This document shows, one piece after another, positions 60,464 through 64,000 of a stretch of DNA of 64,000 nucleotides; the stretch's first letter is position 1; the number at the start of each line of letters is the position of its first letter. The notes beneath the pieces were generated by a model, which saw nothing but the letters and a program-made list of their open reading frames with translations, was not told the DNA's origin and searched no databases. The translations under genes and the position numbers were made by a program. This DNA comes from Polycyclovorans sp964425915 (GTDB lineage: Bacteria > Pseudomonadota > Gammaproteobacteria > Nevskiales > Nevskiaceae). The DNA lies in contig CAYROO010000002.1 of NCBI GenBank assembly GCA_964425915.1, positions 444,853 through 508,852 on the forward strand, read 5' to 3'.

Positions 60464-62731
60464 ATGCACGACCGTGTCCCCCTGTGGGGCGGCCTCCTGG
60501 CCGTCACCTGTAGTTCGATGGCCTTTGCACAGGCCGCGCCCGACAGCGAAGGTCCCACCACCCAGATCGAAGAGATCGTGGTCACCGCGCAGCGACGAGA
60601 GGAGCGCCTGCAGGATGTGCCGATGGCGGTGTCCGCATTCTCCAGTGACCAGATCGCGTCACGCGGGATCGAGAATGTCAGCGACCTCAACGCGCTGGCG
60701 CCGGGCCTGCAGATCAGCCAGACCATCTCCAACACCACCATCTCGCAGATCTCCATCCGTGGCATCACCCAGATCAACCCGGCCATCTACTGGGATCCCG
60801 CGGTGGGGGTGTATGTCGATGGCGTGTACATCGGCAAGTCGCAGGGCGGCATCTTCAACGTTGTCGACCTTGAGCGCGTCGAAGTGCTGCGTGGCCCACA
60901 GGGGACGCTATACGGGCGTAACACGCTGGCGGGCGCCATCAATCTGGTGACCCGTCGTCCCAGCGGCGTGTTCAGCGGCCAGGCCAGCCTCGATATCGGC
61001 AATTACAACGCCATGGTGCAGAAGGTATCGGTCGACCTGCCGCAGATCGGCAATGCCCGTATCGCGTTGGCGGCGCGCAGCGAGCGTCGCGATGGCTGGG
61101 TCAAGACCGACCGACTCAGTTCCCGGCAGGACCTCAACAACCGCGCCAATGACGGCTTCCGACTGGCGGTGGACTACGACCTGAGCGACACCCTGCTGGC
61201 GGAGTACCGTTTCGATCATTCCAATGTCGATCAGTCGAACAATTTCACGCAGCTGTACAGCGCCGGTCTGCCGTTTCTCAGTGCGTTCGCCTCAGATGAA
61301 CGGAAGAAGCAGGCAAGCGTAGATGCGCCTTCCTTCGAGCAGGCTCGTATCCAGGGCCACGCCCTGACATTTACCCAGGATCTCTCCAACGGACTCACGT
61401 TGAAGTCCATCACCGGCTATCGCAAGCTCGAATGGAACGACTCTCTGGATCTGGATGGGTCGCCGCTCGACGTGGTGGTGACGCAGCGCTTCACCGACTA
61501 CGACCAGCTTTCACAGGATCTCCAGTTGCTGGGAAGCTTCGACCGTTGGAATTTCGTCGGCGGGATCTACTATTTCGGGGACGATGGCGCGACCAACAAT
61601 CCGCAACGTTTCTTTGGTCTGGATCCGGCCAGTCGGGCTCTTTTCGATTCCCGCTATGCCACTAAGACCGATGCCTGGTCGGGCTATGGACAGGTCGACT
61701 ATCGACCGATCGAGCCGCTGACGCTGACGGCAGGACTCCGTTACACCCGCGAAGAGAAACAATTGGAGCGGGCTTTTGGCATCAGTCAGGATCCTGCGGA
61801 CCCGTTCTTCTACCTGATCCCCGAAGGCACTTCCGCCAAGGAAACCTTCTCGGCGACGACACCGATGTTTTCGGCCGCCTGGCAGTTCAGCGATCAGCTC
61901 AACTTATATGCGCGTTTCGCCGAAGGCTTTAAGAGTGGCGGATTCAACGGGGAGTTCAGTCAGCCACCCAGCGGTGACCCGGCGGAAGATATCCTGGCCT
62001 TGATCGCGCTGAATATCTCGGAGACCCAAACCCCCTTCAAGCCCGAGAAATCGCAGACGTTCGAGCTGGGTTTCAAGTCGGTGTTCGCGGACGGCCGCGC
62101 CCAGCTCAACGCAGCAATCTTCCACAATCAGATCGACGATCTGCAGACTTCAATCTTCTTGGGAAGCGGAGCCGCCGCGACCGTGGTTCGCAACGCGGGT
62201 GAGGCCACCATACAGGGCGCGGAACTGGAAACGACCCTGCTGCTGTTGCCTGGCACCACCCTGCGAGCCAACCTCACGCTGCTCGATCCGGAGTACGACG
62301 AGTACATCGATGGTGGGATCGACGTTGCCGACAATCGGGCCTTTGTCCATGCCCCCGACTTCAGTTACAACATTGCAGTCGAAAGCGAGTTGATGCGACG
62401 CCACTGGGGTGTGGTGAAAGCGGTCGTTGACTACGCCTATACCGACGACTTCTACACCTATACCTATCAGCTGGATAGCAGCAACCCCATGGCACAGGTC
62501 GCGGAAAACAGCGAAGTGCAGGGCCATGGTCTGCTCAACCTGCGTCTGGCCGTCGCCGATACGCCGCTGGGCAGTGCGGGCACGGGCGAACTGGCATTGT
62601 GGGTGCGCAACGCACTGGATGAGGACGAGGCCACTAATTTCATCGACTTCGGGCCCGGATTCGGCAACCTTGTAGTTGCCAACTTCGTCGAGCCACGTAC
62701 CTTTGGTATCACCGGCATCATTCGCTGGTAG
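60464..62731 (+). CDS. TonB-dependent outer-membrane receptor
   Basis: Outer-membrane gated importer of 755 residues. Signal peptide cleaved near AQA-AP (residue 24); TonB box region TQIEEIVVTAQRREERLQDVP follows at about 32-52; plug domain with GITQINPAIYWDPAVGVYVDGVYIGK and VEVLRGPQGTLYGRNTLAGAIN; then a 22-strand barrel ending in FGITGIIRW. The plug type (YVDGVYIG...) is the large Sphingomonad/Caulobacter-like class that often carries lipids or aromatics, not only siderophores. GAGGAG before the ATG at 60464. Likely imports a substrate for the catabolic genes nearby (inference). Confidence 0.95.
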   Translation: MHDRVPLWGGLLAVTCSSMAFAQAAPDSEGPTTQIEEIVVTAQRREERLQDVPMAVSAFSSDQIASRGIENVSDLNALAPGLQISQTISNTTISQISIRGITQINPAIYWDPAVGVYVDGVYIGKSQGGIFNVVDLERVEVLRGPQGTLYGRNTLAGAINLVTRRPSGVFSGQASLDIGNYNAMVQKVSVDLPQIGNARIALAARSERRDGWVKTDRLSSRQDLNNRANDGFRLAVDYDLSDTLLAEYRFDHSNVDQSNNFTQLYSAGLPFLSAFASDERKKQASVDAPSFEQARIQGHALTFTQDLSNGLTLKSITGYRKLEWNDSLDLDGSPLDVVVTQRFTDYDQLSQDLQLLGSFDRWNFVGGIYYFGDDGATNNPQRFFGLDPASRALFDSRYATKTDAWSGYGQVDYRPIEPLTLTAGLRYTREEKQLERAFGISQDPADPFFYLIPEGTSAKETFSATTPMFSAAWQFSDQLNLYARFAEGFKSGGFNGEFSQPPSGDPAEDILALIALNISETQTPFKPEKSQTFELGFKSVFADGRAQLNAAIFHNQIDDLQTSIFLGSGAAATVVRNAGEATIQGAELETTLLLLPGTTLRANLTLLDPEYDEYIDGGIDVADNRAFVHAPDFSYNIAVESELMRRHWGVVKAVVDYAYTDDFYTYTYQLDSSNPMAQVAENSEVQGHGLLNLRLAVADTPLGSAGTGELALWVRNALDEDEATNFIDFGPGFGNLVVANFVEPRTFGITGIIRW

Positions 62732-62743
62732 TCGATACGCCTG

Positions 62744-62772
62744 AAAAAGGGCGCCGAGAGGCGCCCTTTTTT
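62744..62772. terminator. bidirectional rho-independent terminator
   Basis: GGGCGCC-GAGA-GGCGCCC stem-loop with AAAAA on one side and TTTTTT on the other, 12 bases after the TonB receptor stop. It can terminate both the receptor gene and the convergent SDR remnant. Confidence 0.9.
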
Positions 62773-62786
62773 GTGGCCGAGTCGGA

Positions 62787-63113
62787 TTACTCGACGACCG
62801 CTGGATGCGGCGGCGTCGGCGCCCCCAGCATGGGACGGTGTGACGGCGGCTGCCGCCCCTCGTCGGTGAGCCCGTAGGTTTCGGCCAGCTCCGCACCGAT
62901 ATGCACCTGCCCGGACTTCTCCGCGCGCTGCGGATCGCGGTACAGCGCGGAAAGAATGTGCCCGGTGAACTGCGGTGTCTCCGCAATCTCCCAGAAGCCG
63001 GCGTACTTGTCGGGTTCGCTGTCCATGACCCGTTTGGTCCGCTCGGTGCGCAGCATCCCCATCCAGATCGAGGCGGTCGCCACGTTATGGGCCTTCAGGT
63101 CCACCCCCATCAA
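62787..63113 (-). pseudogene. C-terminal fragment of an SDR cut by the AT-rich junction
   Basis: About 108 residues remain of an SDR (normally ~300). VDLKAHNVATASIWMGMLRTERT, then ETPQFTGHILSALYRDPQRAEKSGQVHIGAELAETYGL and RPMLGAPTPPHP fit the C-terminal third of a known SDR subgroup. The cofactor-binding and catalytic parts would lie upstream, where the sequence becomes AT-rich at about 63107-63112. So the gene is truncated by insertion, deletion or assembly joining; the apparent TTG/ATG start at the junction is not its true start. Confidence 0.8.
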
Positions 63114-63282
63114 ATTTATTTTGAAAATCTTTGATTTTTTTATCTAAATCACTAATTTCTAGGTTTGTTATTTCTTCTTTTAACTTATCGATTTGTTCTT
63201 TAATTGTTGTATTTTCATTAAATAAATTAAATACTATACGTATAACTAAAACGTAGCTTAGAAATTTAAGTATTTTTTTCAT
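63085..63282 (-). CDS. small coiled-coil membrane protein running into the junction
   Basis: ORF of 65 codons in AT-rich DNA. It starts MKKILKFLSYVLVIRIVF (a membrane helix) and continues as a charged coiled-coil (IKEQIDKLKEEITNLEISDLDKKIKDFQNKFD). Its last residues, GGGPEGP, are read from the GC-rich side of the junction and are not part of the native protein. So this is an N-terminal fragment of an unknown protein fused to foreign sequence. Confidence 0.45.
   Translation of the reverse strand: MKKILKFLSYVLVIRIVFNLFNENTTIKEQIDKLKEEITNLEISDLDKKIKDFQNKFDGGGPEGP
63107..63112. other. abrupt composition junction, GC-rich to AT-rich
   Basis: To the left, codons are GC-rich (third positions mostly G/C). 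To the right, the last ~890 bases are roughly 70 percent A+T with A/T-ending codons. The change is complete within a few bases, it truncates an SDR gene on one side and a small ORF on the other, and no inverted repeat, target duplication, transposase or integrase is seen. Confidence 0.9.
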
Positions 63283-63374
63283 GATTAAAATTCTAATAAA
63301 TAATTATCAAATTAATAGTAGTTTTATTTAATCTTCTCCTTGGGCTAACGAATTTTCACAATTAAACTTAATAT
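63283..63374. other. AT-rich intergenic region within the foreign segment
   Basis: 92 bases between the small minus-strand ORF and the TIGR03084-like gene. It is rich in A/T with TTAATAGTAGTTTTATTTAAT; divergent promoters are likely here but no consensus can be assigned. Confidence 0.4.
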
Positions 63375-64000
63375 GTGAAAGAAATTTTAAGTAATTTAGT
63401 AGCAGAACAGCAACTATTGGATCAATATCTTCAAAGTATACCTGTAAGAAATTGGAATACTAAAACAACGTTCAAGAACTGGACGATTACAGAACATGTA
63501 AGTTATTTAGCGGGATTAGAAGATTTAGCATTTAATGCTATAAAGAAAAAAGGTTCTGAATTTTCAAAGTATAAAGGACCTAAAGGATTAGAAAAATTTG
63601 AAAAAGATTGTATAGAGAAGGGCAAAGATATGAGACCTCAAGATGTTATAGAATGGTGGAGATTATCAAGAGCTAAAGTGGTAGAAACATTGGCAGACGC
63701 TACTCCTGGTAGAAAACTAAATTGGTGGAATAAGGAAATTGACTTTCTTACTTTTGCATCATGTAAGTTAGCTGAAACATGGGCGCATGGTTTAGATATC
63801 TATGCATGTATGAAGAAAGACTATGAAGATACTACAAGGATTGAACACATTGCACTTTATGGTTGGTTAAATGCAGAAAATACTAGTAAACAAAATAAAG
63901 TTAAATTTCACGAATTAAGAATAGAATTAATAGGACCAGAATATAAAGCATGGCAATTTGGAAATGAGAATTCAGAAAATATCATAAAAGGTAATGCAAG
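63375..64000 (+). CDS. TIGR03084/DinB-like maleylpyruvate isomerase-family protein, partial
   Basis: Open frame from a GTG at 63375 to the window end (208+ codons, no stop). Matches the TIGR03084 'metal-binding protein' family of the DinB/maleylpyruvate isomerase fold: N-terminal WTITEHVSYLAGLEDLAF (metal-binding His), EWWRLSRAKVVETLADATPGRKLNWW, and AETWAHGLDIYA with the second His pair. Members are mostly actinobacterial or marine gammaproteobacterial; the role may be thiol-dependent. The AT-rich codon use shows this gene comes from a different genome than the rest of the window. The start lacks a strong ribosome site; the preceding ATG at 63373 is followed directly by TGA. Confidence 0.8.
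   Translation, partial: MKEILSNLVAEQQLLDQYLQSIPVRNWNTKTTFKNWTITEHVSYLAGLEDLAFNAIKKKGSEFSKYKGPKGLEKFEKDCIEKGKDMRPQDVIEWWRLSRAKVVETLADATPGRKLNWWNKEIDFLTFASCKLAETWAHGLDIYACMKKDYEDTTRIEHIALYGWLNAENTSKQNKVKFHELRIELIGPEYKAWQFGNENSENIIKGNA

Noticed and set aside
63113..64000. Prophage or insertion sequence as explanation of the AT-rich tail
   Set aside because: No transposase, integrase, terminal inverted repeat or target duplication is visible in the 890 bases available.

Overview
The first 63.1 kb is a dense, GC-rich bacterial chromosome segment. It resembles a catabolically versatile gammaproteobacterium of the Nevskiales/Solimonadaceae type. This placement is inferred from gene content: proteobacterial steroid-degradation genes, a DUF1302/DUF1329 pair, a TonB receptor, hybrid two-component and c-di-GMP enzymes, an Mpo1-like protein and RIO1 kinase with tiny basic ORFs. 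There is no marker gene to confirm it. I see no rRNA, tRNA, CRISPR array, transposase or integrase. The last ~0.9 kb (from about 63,110) changes abruptly to very AT-rich DNA and cuts a gene in two, so it is either a foreign insertion or an assembly chimera.

Layout. 1-2.0 kb: MarR regulator with two alpha/beta hydrolases (overlapping, minus strand). 2.0-4.7 kb: TetR regulator, PF10118 protein and two tandem membrane proteins of the styrene oxide isomerase (StyC) family. 4.7-15.6 kb: NAD-dependent epimerase, a 1647-residue hybrid histidine kinase overlapping a response-regulator diguanylate cyclase, an Mpo1-like protein, an exported catalase-peroxidase with a strong terminator, and a PAS-GGDEF cyclase. 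15.7-18.9 kb: sodium/solute symporter and acyl-CoA ligase. 18.9-22.6 kb: hsaDEGF, the lower pathway for the steroid A-ring fragment. 22.7-31.7 kb: SDR, then a DUF3604 lipoprotein / parvulin / HupE-UreJ unit, a LolA-like protein, and an SDR/NTF2/SDR/MFS operon. 32-39.8 kb: LuxR regulator (TeiR-like position), ketosteroid isomerase, SnoaL protein, metallo-hydrolase, kshA, hsaA and kstD. 39.8-47.5 kb: a five-gene minus-strand operon (CocE lipoprotein, SDR, DUF1302, DUF1329, AhpD-like) divergent from a TetR gene with a clear operator. 47.7-50.4 kb: N-formylglutamate amidohydrolase, transglutaminase-like protein, RIO1 kinase and two tiny basic proteins. 50.6-60.3 kb: operons of SDRs, crotonases, an Fe-S old yellow enzyme, a second PF10118 protein, an EphD-like hydrolase, a ferredoxin-NADP reductase behind a Fur-like box, and a methyltransferase. 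60.5-62.7 kb: TonB-dependent receptor.

The unifying theme is uptake and breakdown of steroids or other polycyclic lipids. Ketosteroid isomerase, KstD and KshA open ring B; HsaA hydroxylates ring A; HsaD, HsaE, HsaF and HsaG take the cleaved fragment to central metabolites. The extradiol dioxygenase (HsaC/TesB) and the reductases for KshA and HsaA are not evident, so the pathway must be completed elsewhere. The many SDRs, crotonases, the acyl-CoA ligase and the old yellow enzyme fit side-chain or ring-CD breakdown, but their substrates cannot be read from sequence. The least explained units are the tandem StyC-family pair, the DUF3604/parvulin/HupE unit and the CocE/SDR/DUF1302/DUF1329 operon.
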